Source: Erodium maritimum (Eukaryota > Streptophyta > Magnoliopsida > Geraniales > Geraniaceae). Taken from it: a DNA stretch of 64,000 bases. The stretch is taken from the NCBI GenBank assembly GCA_963921825.1, contig OY997591.1, positions 38,461,825 through 38,525,824 of the forward strand. Direction: 5' to 3'. The position numbers and the translations under genes are program-made. Within the stretch, counting starts at the first letter, position 1, and the number at the start of each line of letters is the position of its first letter. Below the pieces are notes generated by a model. It was not told the origin of the DNA. It ran no database searches and saw only the letters and a program-made list of their open reading frames with translations. Shown here in pieces: positions 1 to 10,076 of the stretch.

Positions 1-757
1 CTTCTTGACATAACTGCGTATTATAAATACGAGATATGGTAAGTGGATGTCAAAACCGCTTTCCTAAATGGAAATTTGACTGAGTACGTTTGTATGTCTC
101 GGCCCAAAGGTTTTGACGATCCGAAGAATAAGAGAAAGATTTATAAGTTGCTGAAATCCATTTATGGATTGAAACAAACTTCTCGGAGTTGGATCCTTCG
201 TTTTGATGAAGCTGTAATTGGATTTGGCTTAATCAAGAACGATGATGAATCTTGCGTTTATAAGAAGGCTAGCGGTAACAAGATTATCTTTCTGGTTCTT
301 ATTGAAAACGACATCCCAACCTTGCACGAGACTAAAGCTTGGTTGAGGAAGTGTTTTTCAATAAAGGACTTCGGCGATGCTTCTTATATCTTAGGGATTA
401 ACATATGTAGAGATCGCACCAAGAGGGTCTTTGATTTTAGTCAGGGAAACTATGTGAACAAGGCATTGAGTAGGTTCTTAATGCTCGATTCAAAGAAAGG
501 ACTCTTACCCACTAGTCATGGCATTCATCTCAGCAAGACTCGGTGTCCTAAGACACCTAATGAGCTGAAAAGGATGACGAGAATCTTATGCGCCTGGGGG
601 AAGGATCGATCATATATGTCATGAGATGTATGAAACCGGACGTCTCGTAAGCCTTATGTTGTACCAGTAGACATCAGTCTAACCCGGGGGAAAGATGAGG
701 TTGAACTAGTCGTCGAAGGATGAGTAAATGCTAGTTTTTCAAGACAAATCCAGATGA
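1..757 (+). mobile_element. Ty1/Copia pol fragment (RT part), left-edge copy
   Basis: The translated segment from 43 carries Copia reverse transcriptase landmarks: DVKTAFLNGNL, then IYGLKQTSRSW. It is nearly identical in DNA to 39300-40040 and 42800-43545 further right, so it is another member of the same family as elements G and H. It is cut by the window edge on the left. On the right it stops matching the family at about 757, before the RNase H end and the 3' LTR, so it is a truncated fossil. It shares reading-frame interruptions with the other copies. Confidence 0.9.
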
Positions 758-1073
758 CGGGAACAGGAAAGTAAAATTGTGTTAATGATAACACATGCCT
801 TTTAAAATGTGTTATTGGTAATCAAAAATCAAAATAACATGTAAATAATCGTTTCCTAAAATGAAGGAGATTTTACTGTAGTTAGGTTACAAAATCCGGA
901 CAATTTTGTATCCAATATTTTATCATTGGGATATCAAGCCTCTGTTCCTTATAATACAAAGTTTTTCCATTCATTTTAAAACCCAAATTCGTATCTTGTT
1001 CAACAACCGACGCCCACTCTCATTAAATTCCTAACCTTGGTTACTCACTATCATGTTGAAATCGTGAAGCCTC
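758..1073 (+). promoter_or_regulatory. AT-rich upstream region of the ATL gene
   Basis: This stretch separates the end of the Copia fragment from the ATL gene and holds no coding signal. It is AT-rich. A TATA-like run (TTATAATACAAA, about 949-960) lies 115-150 bases before the candidate start codons, which suits a plant core promoter. The promoter role is inferred from position and base composition only. The Copia fragment ends about 300 bases upstream and could bring foreign sequence close to the promoter. Confidence 0.3.
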
Positions 1074-1772
1074 ATGCCATTCCTGACTTTGTCTATAATG
1101 GATCTCCGAAGCAGAAACTTGGTTATCCGCCATTCTTCTTCCGACACCAGCTTCCCCATTATAGCCATAGCCGTTATAGGAGTCTTGGCCACCGCCTTCT
1201 TGCTCGTCGGCTACTACATCTTCGTCATCAAGTGTTGTCTCAATTGGCACCGAATCGATCTCCTCCGCCGCTTCTCACTGTCCCGTAGCGACGACCCATT
1301 GACGGCGGCCGAGCCCCGAGGTCTCGATGAGGCCGTCATCAGATCAATCCCGATATTCCGGTTCAAGAAAGCAACCGACGACCGAGATTCCTGCGAATGC
1401 GCTGTCTGCCTGAACGAGTTCGAAGAAGACGAGAAGCTCAGAAGCATACCCGGTTGCAGCCACGTATTTCACATCGATTGCATCGACGTTTGGCTCCAAA
1501 GCAACGCCAATTGCCCCCTCTGCAGAAGCAGCATTTCGCTGCAAAGGACGGGCGAAGATTTTGTGGTGATAGAGCTAGTGAAAGAGGATTCAACAAGCAT
1601 GGGAGATGAATGTATGGACCTCAGAGGCAATCAAGATGAGCAAATCCAAGTCCAACCCATCCGAAGGTCTTCCACAGATCGGCAGCTGTTTGTGGCTGTT
1701 GAGGATATTGTTTCGCAGCAGAATAGGCAAGGCAGTGAGGTTAGTCCAATGGAAGGTTGTAGCACTAGTTAG
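1074..1772 (+). CDS. RING-H2 finger E3 ubiquitin ligase, ATL family (ATL1/ATL16-like)
   Basis: A 232-residue membrane-anchored RING-H2 protein. Residues 27-52 form one hydrophobic helix, followed by a basic KCCLNWHRIDLLRR stretch. The ATL hallmark GLD motif is at 83-85. The RING-H2 ligands are C109, C112, C128, H130, H133, C136, C147 and C150, with canonical spacing (x2, x15, x1, x2, x2, x10, x2) and the family proline at 126. ATL proteins recruit E2 enzymes and ubiquitinate targets, often in defence or nutrient responses; the target here cannot be read. The second methionine (1098, MDLRSRN) may be the true start because relatives, as I remember them, begin MDL. The gene has no intron, as is usual for ATLs. 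The frame ends at EGCSTS, but the family tail continues in another frame (separate entry), so the C-terminus looks frameshifted. Confidence 0.88.
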   Translation: MPFLTLSIMDLRSRNLVIRHSSSDTSFPIIAIAVIGVLATAFLLVGYYIFVIKCCLNWHRIDLLRRFSLSRSDDPLTAAEPRGLDEAVIRSIPIFRFKKATDDRDSCECAVCLNEFEEDEKLRSIPGCSHVFHIDCIDVWLQSNANCPLCRSSISLQRTGEDFVVIELVKEDSTSMGDECMDLRGNQDEQIQVQPIRRSSTDRQLFVAVEDIVSQQNRQGSEVSPMEGCSTS

Positions 1773-1857
1773 TGGTATAGGGAAGAGATCATTCTTTTCA
1801 TTTGGACATGGATCCACAACTAGTTCAGTTCTACCACTCTACTTGGAGCCTTAATAC
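1755..1857 (+). pseudogene. C-terminal tail of the ATL gene in a shifted frame
   Basis: In the frame of position 1741 the DNA encodes SGIGKRSFFSFGHG and then SSVLPLYLEP before a TAA. From memory, the RRSFFSFG...VLPL pattern closes ATL1/ATL16-type proteins. Here it follows directly after the stop of the 1074 frame. The simplest reading is a small recent insertion or deletion near 1755-1772, or a sequencing error, that cuts off about 27 conserved residues. The transmembrane helix and RING finger are untouched, so the shortened protein could still be active. Confidence 0.65.
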
Positions 1858-2438
1858 CCATTGATCCATTGATTAGGGAGGGTAGGTTGGGGGCTCCTGT
1901 CTGATTTTTAATTTTTTTTTTTTTTTTGGAAAGTAGCATGAATTAAAGTTAAAGGTTTTAAAGATAAAGCCCAATTTCATTACTCTTATTACTATGGATC
2001 TCTCATCAGAGAACTACTAGCCCACTCATACTTTAAAGGGAGAGACCACAAATTCACTCTTCTCTAAGAGTTTACATGAACTTTTGATGATAAATTGTTT
2101 TTATTTTCTTCACTATTTCGAGACTTGTTTTTTTTCAGATTCTGCTCAAGCATCCGCTCACAATCTGTAGCAAATTGTTATTTGTAACCTTTTTTCTACC
2201 TCAGAAGAGAAGAGGGTAATTTATATTATACTTTCGTTGATAAAAAAAGAGAGTAAAAAGCCCAATGAAATAGGACAAAATCCCCTCCTACAAACTCAAG
2301 CATTTCTAAATGAAAGCCTCACAAATATGATATCTTGGGGTACAAGTTGTCCACTCTAGTCAAAGGCAACTCCAATGAGTATGCTCCAAACCACAAAAAA
2401 TACAGCCAGTGACAAATTTATTTATTTTTCATTGAGGG
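1858..2438. other. Non-coding AT-rich stretch with a possible LINE-type 3' tail
   Basis: No reading frame here looks like a gene. It contains the 3' region of the ATL gene, a T-run near 1910-1927, and at about 2215-2250 the string CTTTCGTTGATAAAAAAA. That resembles the GA-T-AA plus poly(A) end of plant LINEs or SINEs, compare the tail of the retroposon at 60315. I could not find a target duplication or a body for such an element, so the LINE call is weak. Confidence 0.3.
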
Positions 2439-3140
2439 TAGGGGTGTGCAACTGGCGGTGATCGCCCTGGAAGCCTATTTCGGTAATCAGACCGACCTCA
2501 ACGGTTACCCCTGATGGGTAACCGACTCCGGCACCGATAACAGGTACCAAAATACAGTAACCGACCGTTTTGACAATCGGTTATGATGGTTAATAACCGA
2601 CCTAACCGAGGCCAGTGGGCCTGTAATGAGCTTATGATTTTGCACCCAATTACGCCCCAAAACCTATAGCAAATTTCAGTAAATTTTAAACACAATTTTA
2701 TTTTTAATCAAACCTAGAACTAATACCTCAAAAGTTAAACTTAAAGTCATTACATGATTTAAATACATATTCAAATTGTTCCAATTTCAACGGTAAATTC
2801 AAATACAAACTTAAAAAAGATTCAAATGGTTCAAATCTTCAACTTTGAATCTTCAAAACCCTCAATCTTGAACTTCCAAAAGAAGATAAACATGGGACCA
2901 GATTCATGGTACCTGCCAAAAGTGGAAAAAAAATTATTAGTCATCTAATTCACAAACGTAATGTGAACACTGAACACTTAATATGAACTTGTTATAGGTT
3001 CACTAACCAGTCTAAACAATTAGATGAACATGGGGACACCAATTGTTGTCGCTTCCTTTTCAATGGCTACACATATTAACCATGAAACAAAGTTTAATAC
3101 ATCAAACAATAAAAGAAATAATGAAGTATTAAACAAAAAA
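2439..3140 (-). mobile_element. hAT transposon, 3' terminal arm
   Basis: At 2439 the sequence TAGGGGTGTGCAACT looks like a plant hAT terminal repeat. It is followed by many subterminal copies of ACCGACC/AACCGA-type motifs up to about 2620, where hAT transposases usually bind. The rest is AT-rich and non-coding. The matching transposase fragment lies at 8547-9077 on the minus strand, so this arm is the 3' end of the same element, pushed away by the RRM retroposon. I found no opposite terminal repeat, so the 5' end is lost or unrecognisable. Confidence 0.6.
3124..3140. repeat. Target site duplication, left copy (RRM retroposon J)
   Basis: The 17 bases AAGTATTAAACAAAAAA recur without mismatch at 8475-8491. 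Together the pair brackets the poly(A)-tailed element between them. A perfect 17-bp duplication next to a poly(A) end is the signature of LINE-type target-primed insertion. Confidence 0.85.
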
Positions 3141-3156
3141 CTTCTATTGTAAGATT

Positions 3157-3357
3157 GTGGCTCGTTCTTCTGTCCAACCTGCTCGCCGCGTCAAGGTTGC
3201 AAAATCGAAGCCGGTAACAGGTGTTCAAGGCTCCGTCAAAACTCCGGTCAACAATGGTGGAGTTCCGGCCAAACCAAAAGCAAGGAAGAAGAGAAAGAAG
3301 GTTGTACAGACACCTATTCCAGGGAAAGATGATGGTTCTGGTCCAGTTGCGACATAG
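3157..3357 (+). pseudogene. N-terminal basic segment of the retroposon J ORF
   Basis: An open frame of 66 codons starts at GTG rather than ATG, so its initiator is probably lost. It encodes a lysine/arginine- and proline-rich peptide with the cluster KPKARKKRKK. Basic, disordered N-termini of this kind are common ahead of the RRM in plant LINE ORF1 proteins and help bind RNA. A TAG closes it at 3355-3357, and the element continues to the RRM portion beyond the inserted LTR. It is best seen as a decayed part of the same ORF. Confidence 0.5.
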
Positions 3358-4249
3358 GTTGAGCCTCGTCCGATGGCGAGCATCTCTGTTTCTCCCTCTG
3401 AAAAACAGAGCATGCTTCCTGTGAAGGATTCGCAGGTGCAAGAGGGCTCCTGTCACTCCCCAAATTCGGCATGACCGAACCCGGAGCACGAACGGTGAAA
3501 CAGTAAAACGATTTTCAAACATTTTAATAAACCTTTTTAAAATTGCCATTTACGTTAAACAAAACAATATTTGTACAGCGGAAAAAGAGTTCAAAACAAT
3601 GAACAACACGAGCTACAATGTACGTCACTAACTACCCAAAGACCCTGACTTCCGCTCCCAGCTCTTCAAGCTTCGAGGGTTCTCCTAGTCCGCCTCACAA
3701 CCAGTACCTGCAGGAAAAGCAGCAGGGGGTGAGAACTTCGCTCACCACCACGGATACCGGATTGACCACGGCATACCAACAGAAATGTTGGGAGCACCGG
3801 CAACAACAACAACCCCGGGGACTACTACCCCAAAAACACAAATTAGACTGACGGTCACGCAATACAACTGTGAAAAACTTCCCAACCATCTCAAAGCCCG
3901 GACACGTAATGTAGACCCCAAATCAGAGACCGAACAACCATTCCATTAGTCACACCGACAAGGTAAAACACAACCCGCACACGATCCTATGTGCATTTAC
4001 TTGTAACTTTCCGCAACCAAACCAGTAACCGCTACTCGTCCCTACCTCAAAGGCATGCGGGAAAAGTAGTAAAGGGGAGGAGCGTTCCGCTCACCTCCAC
4101 GGATACCCGTTCGATTATGGCATACTAGTAAAGCATCAACAACTTACCAATCTAAACAGGCAAACAACTGCGTCAAAATCTGATACCAAACCGTCACAAC
4201 TGCTCACGATAACAATACGTCAAATACTCGCTCACGTATGGGAAACCTC

Positions 4250-4590
4250 GAATGGGGATAATACTCTCAACTAAGCAAACTCTATTGCTCACCATATCAC
4301 CACCCCAATTACCCGATCACGTAGGGGAAACCTCAAAACGGGGATCACGTTCTCAACTAAGCAAACACTATTTCTCACCATATCAACACCCCAATTACCC
4401 GATCACATAAGGGAAACCTCAAAAGGGGGATCACGTTCTCAACTAAGCAAACACTATTGCTCACAATCTCAATACCCCAATTACCCGATCACATAGGGGA
4501 AACCTCAAACAACCCACTCACGTGAGGGAAACCTCAAACCACCCGTTCACGTGAGGGAAACCTCGAACAACCCGCTCGCGTAATGTAGAC
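4250..4590 (-). repeat. Tandem array in LTR A (about 118-bp and 31-bp units)
   Basis: Three units of about 118 bases share CCCGATCACGTAGGGGAAACC and CTCAACTAAGCAAAC. They are followed by shorter units of about 31 bases built on CACGTGAGGGAAACCTC. The same modules, reversed, occupy 17165-17500 in LTR B and part of the leader of element D (10390-10690). Confidence 0.8.
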
Positions 4591-4675
4591 CCGATCCAGC
4601 AGTCACGACCTCAATAACGCACGCAATAGTAATCAAAATCACGCAGGGTCACACAAAACCAACCGATCACACAAC

Positions 4676-4790
4676 ACCCAAGATCACAAGGGATCGCACA
4701 CCAGGTCAAGATCACAAAGGATCGCACACCAGCCAAGATCACAAGGGATCGCACACCAGCCAAGATCACAAAGGATCGCAAACCACAACC
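4676..4790 (-). repeat. Short tandem array in LTR A (about 28-bp unit)
   Basis: Four units contain CAAGATCACAAGGGATCGCA with small changes. A related unit is repeated two to three times in the LTRs of element E (19365-19415 and 52937-53010). Confidence 0.8.
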
Positions 4791-4796
4791 ACAAGC

Positions 4797-5150
4797 CTCA
4801 GCACTTTACCGATCACGCGCCCGAAGGTACGACGCACCTCATGGGAACCACAACCCTCAGCACTTTACCGACCGCGCATCGGAGGGTACGACACACCCCT
4901 CGGGCATAATTCCAGCCTCAGCACTTTACCAATCACGCGCCGGAAGGTACGGCGCACCTGACGGGAACCACAGCCCTCAACACTTTACCGACCGCGCATT
5001 GGAAGGTACGACACACCTCTCGGGCACAGCTCAAGCCTCAGCACTTTACCAATCACGCGCCGGAAGGTACGACTCACCTGACGGGAACCACAACCCTCAG
5101 CACTTTACCGACCGCGCATTGGAAGGTACGACACACCTCTCGGGCACAAC
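4797..5150 (-). repeat. 60-bp tandem array in LTR A
   Basis: Six copies of a unit of about 60 bases contain CTCAGCACTTTACCGA and GGAAGGTACGACGCACCT. The units alternate between two subtypes, one with GGGAACCACA and one with GGGCACAA, so the higher-order period is about 120 bases. The same array is longer in LTR B (16370-16910) and also present at 13150-13450. Confidence 0.85.
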
Positions 5151-5489
5151 CCAAACAGATATCACCAGACCAATCATAGTCACAACCAAATATCACACAA
5201 TACTCCGCAATAGCAAAATTGACAACACGACTAACTACCACTCAGTAAGTCAGTCAACAACCATACCGGTTTAACGCCCCACAGGCACTAATGGCCATAC
5301 CGTGGCACCCCTTATCGATGGCAAATCGATAGGCGGGCCAACCTCCACGCCAATCACACAAATCACACGAATACTCAAAAACCAGTGAAAATAACATAAT
5401 GACTAGCTACCACTCAGCAAGTCAGTCAACAACCATATAGGTTTAACGCCCCACAGGTACTCATGGCCACACACAACCACAATTAGTTC

Positions 5490-5755
5490 ATTAACCCTAC
5501 GACACCACCAAGTGCCTCATGCATTTCTACTGTTCGACAGGTTCACTCAACCTACGACACTACCAAGCATCACATGCAATTCTATTATTCGACATGTTCA
5601 CTCAACCTACGACACCACCAAGTGTCGCATGCACTTCTATTACTCGACAAGTTCACTTATCCTACGACACCAACAATGTCACATGCATTTCTAATGTTCG
5701 ACAGGTTTACTTGTCCTACTACACCAACAGTGTCACATGCATTTCTACTGATAAC
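5490..5755 (-). repeat. 60-bp tandem array, CCTACGACACCACC type, in LTR A
   Basis: About five units contain CCTACGACACCACCAAGTGT and TTCTATTATTCGACA. Relatives lie at 15940-16200 in LTR B and, more diverged, at 20415-20560 and 54015-54160 in the LTRs of element E. This is the one array shared by both LTR subfamilies. Confidence 0.85.
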
Positions 5756-7199
5756 TTTCCCTAGTCAAGACCGATATCCGGCTACTTTTCCCTACCTCTT
5801 GAAGTGTGTCAAACCCGATACTCGCGCTCCAGCAATGCTCCAGATTACCCGCTTAGCCTCCTCTTTCCACGGTCGGCGACACGGTCTACAATGATCACAA
5901 ATTGAAACACTTTTTAAGTTCGCAGGCAAAGCTGAAGTTTAATGAATTTGACGCCCAAAAGCAACCCCGAAAATGTCGATCACTCCCAAACTTCCCAACT
6001 ACTCGACATTGTCAACCACGGGCCCGGAAAGGCCCGATTCGCCCGGCTCGGCGAATCTGCCCGGAATTGGAAAACGCCCTTCCGGGCTCCGAAAATTCCC
6101 GTTTTCGTTTCTACGATCCTAAAAACATTCAAGGGTTCCAACGCAATCGACGGAATCAATTTCAGACTTCCGAGCGATTTAAATCGCGTTTAAAGTTTCT
6201 AAACCCGAAATTTCCAATTTCCACAATTTAATCCCATAATTCGTTCCGGGTGTGAATTATCGATTCGGGGATCGTCCAAAACCACCCGACCACGAAAAAA
6301 CCGAGGCCCGGGCAAGTGGGCCCAACACGGCCACAATGGAAAATTTTCCTTTTCGCCCCAAAACGTTCCTAACGAGCCCCAAACCTCAACCATTCGTCTT
6401 TAAACCAATTCTAACCAAAACCCAACCATATTTGACTCATTTAAACTCAAAACCTAATTTTCAAACGTACCAAAACGAGAAAAGAATGGGTTCTCAGCGT
6501 AGGGAATGACGAGGGGAGTTCGAATCCGCAGCCGTTGAGTCGATCGGTCGGTCGGATCGTCGGGAAATCACCAAAAACCCACCCTTTCCTTTTCCTTTTT
6601 CCTTTCCTCCTTCTCTATTCTTCTCTTTTCTTTTCTCTCATTTTTTCTATTTGGCCGAACACCTCCTCTGCCACTCTATTTCTTTTTCTTTATTTTAAAA
6701 ACCAACCACCACCACTTGGGTGACATGTGTCATATGGGTCCCACACTTTAGAGAAATATCTTGGTAGATATTTTCCAGTCCGATTCGCGAAATTCGGCCG
6801 TCTCGGGCCCCGTGCGGGCACATTTTCCAAGAATTTACGAAACCTCGCGTTCTATAGGAAAACGGCCCAACTAAGACCGCTGTAACGACGGCTAAGCTTT
6901 TTGGATCTAAATCGGGCCTCGAACGGACCAAAACGTCGCTCAGTTGACTTTTTCGGCAAAAAGTCAACTTTTCCCGAATTGGTCAAAAAGTTGCCCTGAG
7001 TTACCCAGAACTCACTTTGGTCGATATCAGGGTCAACTTAAGTCCGATATGACCATCGGGATCAATTTTAGGTTCATTTTGGTGTATGTCCAAAAATTTT
7101 AAATTTTTCGGTTTTTCCGCCGATTGACCGGCGTTGACCAGGAACGGTCTTTACAGCTCCGTTCTGGCAAATAAGTCGGTGAAGAATGCGTCGATTTAG

Positions 7200-7964
7200 G
7201 GGACAAAGGTATACGTTTGCAATCTCCTGGCTGGTACAACCATGGAGTGGGTAAGGAATTCGATGGAGACTTACGGCGAGGTAGTTTCCGCCATCATCCA
7301 TAAGAGGCAAAACAAAAGAGGCTTTCTCTTTGGGTTCGTCAAATTCAGATCGAAGGAGGCTGCCTTGACGGCGATTGATACTTTCAACGAATTCACTTAC
7401 AATGGAAATGAGCAAATTGTTGCCCTTGCCCGGACTAGTAATTCTCGTTTGTCCACTGCTCATAACGTTCAACCTGTGAACAAAAAAGATGCTGGTTCAG
7501 TTCCTTTACAGTCCATTTTCGACAATCTCAAGCGCCAGGTTAACCCAAACCGGTCAAATTCCGACGTTGTTGATCTGCAGCCAACCCCGGTCGCCAGAAA
7601 TTCGCGGAGCAATAAGCTTTTTCCCATGAACTCAACTCCGGCGTCGACAATTCCAGCGGTAGTGAAGTCGGTCAATCAAGGATGGAAGGCGATTTCAGAA
7701 TCAATTTCAAATCAAATTGATTTGATTCCCGTGATTACCTCTTCTCCTTGCGAAACTGGCGCTGCAGATTGGACTGAAACTTGCGAGGACCCCTCTCGCG
7801 CGATATGTGCTGCAGAGACTTGCGAGAATCGCGTTTCCTCTCATGTGAATCATACTGCTCAGGATACTAGTGTGACACGCTTACAACATACCATCCTCAA
7901 TCTTTTCGGTGTTGGGCTAACTCAAGCCCAAAACCCTTCAGCAGGCCCTTTGGCTGCTGGGTGA
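7200..7964 (+). pseudogene. RRM protein of retroposon J
   Basis: The frame is open from 7200, and the first ATG is at 7242 (240 residues from there). Just before that ATG the frame reads TKVYVCNL, a good RNP2 strand. RNP1 is RGFLFGFVKF at residues 26-35, with the usual aromatic positions filled. The remaining RRM helix and strand follow (EAALTAIDTFNEF). The C-terminal 150 residues are serine/threonine-rich with no clear domain. The true ORF start must lie upstream of 7200, so the ATG at 7242 splits the RRM and is not authentic. The region ETYGEVVSAI...KRGF aligns well with the retroposon K protein. Its likely role is RNA binding in an ORF1-like particle. It is decayed. Confidence 0.7.
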
Positions 7965-8474
7965 ATTGTTATTAGGCCTACGTCAAGCCACGTGCAATCT
8001 GGGCTCAATATCCTCCCTCTTGCATCGTGTTCTGATTTGGTGAAGAATTTCCCCCTTAAATCAGACTCTCGGGTTTTATCGTATTCCTCCCTTAACCCGG
8101 TGTCTAAACAATGTAGAAGGTTAAAGGGAAAAGAAAAAGGAAACCTCACCAGCCTTTCCGAGTGTCGACTCGTTCACTTTGTGAAACTCAGAAGCTCGAG
8201 GCTCAACGCAAAAATGAAGCTTGGAGACACTTTGTCGCTATAGGGACTTTGCTGCAGATAAATTTTAAGGACAATGTTCTTCCTTCTATCGATTAGTATT
8301 TCTTTGTATTTGTCTTTTGTTCCCTTTCTTCGTTTTTTTCTTAGCAAGATTCTCTTACAGTTTGTGGTAAAGTCTCTTTTGAAGGTTATTGGAATAGATT
8401 TTTGCGGTCCCCTCTCTTTTCCCCCGTCTTGGGGTAAAAAGATTATTAAAACAAAATCATCATCTATAAAAAAA
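7965..8474 (+). other. 3' region and A-rich tail of retroposon J
   Basis: No complete reading frame remains. Short open stretches up to about 8240 may be further decayed ORF. From 8280 the sequence turns T-rich and then ends ATCATCATCTATAAAAAAA directly before the right copy of the 17-bp duplication. This is a LINE-type 3' untranslated region with a short poly(A) tail. Confidence 0.65.
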
Positions 8475-8491
8475 AAGTATTAAACAAAAAA
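8475..8491. repeat. Target site duplication, right copy (retroposon J)
   Basis: This is the second perfect copy of the 17-bp duplication at 3124-3140. Its first two A bases could equally belong to the poly(A) tail, so the true duplication is 15-17 bases. Confidence 0.85.
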
Positions 8492-8546
8492 TAGATTCAT
8501 TTTTTTTAAATACCATCTTCTTCTATTTGAAGCTGCTCCATGTCTT

Positions 8547-9077
8547 TCACCAACTCTTCCATAGAAGGAATAAGTAGAGGAACCGTGAACCAATCTTGTG
8601 TGCATATAAGGGCTTGCACTGTCTTGTGCTTAATGAACTCCTAAAAGGTTCAAGTACCCTTCCCCCATTAATAAAAGCACTCTCACTAGACACCAAGGTC
8701 ATTGGAATGACTAAGATGTCCCTAGCCATTCTAGACAAAAAAGGGAATCATTGAGCATTTTTTTCCACCAAGATAGAACATTGAAATCATCACTATCATA
8801 TTCTATATCATCACACCGATACCTTTCTAATTTAGATTTAGAAGATCCAACTAGTGAGGTACAAAGTTTTTTGAATTTGCGAAATTACGGTGTTCAGATG
8901 GCTTGACACCAACACTAGTGGAATAGTTCGACTTTGTAACCGTCAAACATACCATTAAGAGATGTGTTGACCAATGGCCTTACAATTGCAAAATTTTCAG
9001 CAAAATACATATCCCTTAAGATATAATTAACAAAATCCAGCTTCTTATGGGGATCAAAAATAGGTGACAACATTGTA
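8547..9077 (-). pseudogene. hAT (Ac-like) transposase, C-terminal part
   Basis: Reading leftwards, three segments are recognisable. First is LSPIFDPHKKLDFVNY (about 9070-9020), the LDPR-like end of the RNase H-fold region. Next is SKLERYRCDD...FNVLSWWKK (about 8843-8755), then SRMARDILVIP...SSESAFINGGRVL (8738-8640), the dimerisation domain with the SESAFS-like signature. The segments are in different frames with at least one stop, so the gene is dead. It is cut upstream by Gypsy element D at 9078. The catalytic N-terminal half is absent. With the arm at 2439-3140 it makes one hAT remnant, split by retroposon J. Confidence 0.85.
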
Positions 9078-9491
9078 AACAGTTTTCGTGTGACAGTCGG
9101 GTTATTTGAGTTTGGGGATGGTAGTCCCTGGTGTTTGTCTGTTGTTGGTGTTTCCGGCATTTTCTACTAGTATGTCGTAGTCAGTCTGGTATCCGTGGTG
9201 GTGAGCGAACGCTCACCCCTAGCTGCTTTTCCTACAGGTACTGGTCGCGAGGCGGACTAGGGGAGCTCTCGAAGCTTGAAGAGCTGGGAGCAGAAGTCCG
9301 GGTTTTTGGGAGTTTAGCGACGTACGCTTTGGTTTTTGTCCGCTTGTTTTGGACGTATTTTAAGTTGTAAAATATTATTTTGATTAACTTAAGTGGTGAT
9401 TTTAAGCGGTTTAATTAAAATGTCGGAAAATTGTTTTACTATTTCACCGTTCGCGTTCCGGGTCCGGTTATACCGAATTCGAGGCGTGACA
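9078..9491 (+). repeat. Element D, 5' LTR remnant (3' end)
   Basis: This segment is nearly identical to 13573-13985 and ends GGCGTGACA directly before the primer-binding site, which marks it as the end of a 5' LTR. Its left limit, where the match to the other LTR stops, falls inside the hAT transposase. Confidence 0.85.
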
Positions 9492-9494
9492 GCT

Positions 9495-9506
9495 TGGTAT
9501 TAGACC
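9495..9506 (+). other. Primer-binding site, tRNA-Met(i) type, element D
   Basis: TGGTATTAGACC starts three bases after the LTR end and resembles the tRNA-Met initiator complement TGGTATCAGAGC. The matching site of element E (minus strand, 52400-52411) is exact. Confidence 0.75.
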
Positions 9507-10076
9507 TCGAGGTTTCACACCTCGGACTGTATGTCAATTAGGTGGGGAGAGTTGATTCATTAAAAGTCCTGTCGTGCGTGGGTTGCACAAGTCGGAAACC
9601 GTGTGTAGACCCGTAGTGACATGAGTCTTGTTTGTTGTTGTGTGTATGTGTAGTACGGTTATTACTGGCATACTGATTGTGTTTTGCTGCGTGAAACGCT
9701 TTTAAGCTATCGCAACTCGACTCAGGGGCGCCCCTGTGGTCGAACGTGACGGTGCTGATATCAAGTGGGGACAATTTAGTTCGGGGACGCCTGAACCGAG
9801 TTGTAACTACGTGATGTCAAAAATGAGATTTTATGATGAAAAGGAGAAAGTTTTAAAATTGGTTGGCCCGGTGGGCCTGTTTTAAAATTGGTTGGCCTTG
9901 TCGGCTTGTGATTGAGGTTGGGTGACTTGAATTTGTCTGTGAATTGTTGTGTGTGTGTTTGTTAAATTGGTGATTGAACGTGTGTGGCTCTTAAAGTTGA
10001 TTTTAGGGTAAAAAGGGGTAAAGATCAAGTCTGAAATGAATTTGGAAAATAGGCATGCGCGAGCGTCACAGACCCT

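Larger units (their letters stand above)
3451..7155 (-). mobile_element. Solo LTR A, Ty3/Gypsy (Tekay/Del-like), 3.7 kb
   Basis: The block begins TGTCACTCCCC and ends GGTCTTTACA on the plus strand, so on its own (minus) strand it runs from TG to CA. It is flanked by the 5-bp duplication GCTCC (3446-3450 and 7156-7160). It matches solo LTR B (14461-18283) along its length in opposite orientation, including the internal tandem arrays. There is no coding region. It therefore arose by recombination between the two LTRs of a full element. Long LTRs and the pol type of its relative at 9078-13985 suggest the Tekay/Del branch of chromoviruses. Confidence 0.9.
3141..8474 (+). mobile_element. RRM-encoding retroposon J (LINE-type, no reverse transcriptase), split by a solo LTR
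   Basis: The element is bounded by a perfect 17-bp duplication and ends in an A-rich tail (8468-8474). Once the solo LTR at 3451-7155 is set aside, it is about 1.62 kb long. It encodes a basic N-terminal piece and an RRM protein and has a T-rich 3' region. I see no endonuclease or RT domain. A second element of nearly the same length and layout (60315-61963) carries a clearly related RRM. That suggests a family of ORF1-only derivatives mobilised by a LINE. A processed copy of a host RRM gene is the alternative. It lies inside a hAT transposon. Confidence 0.75.

Noticed and set aside
1041-1544. Antisense ORFs opposite the ATL gene
   Set aside because: They mirror the coding strand of a well-supported RING-H2 gene and show no domain of their own.
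5902-6509. ORFs of 80-110 codons in solo LTR A
   Set aside because: They fall in the conserved non-coding part of the LTR and are not kept in LTR B or the E LTRs.
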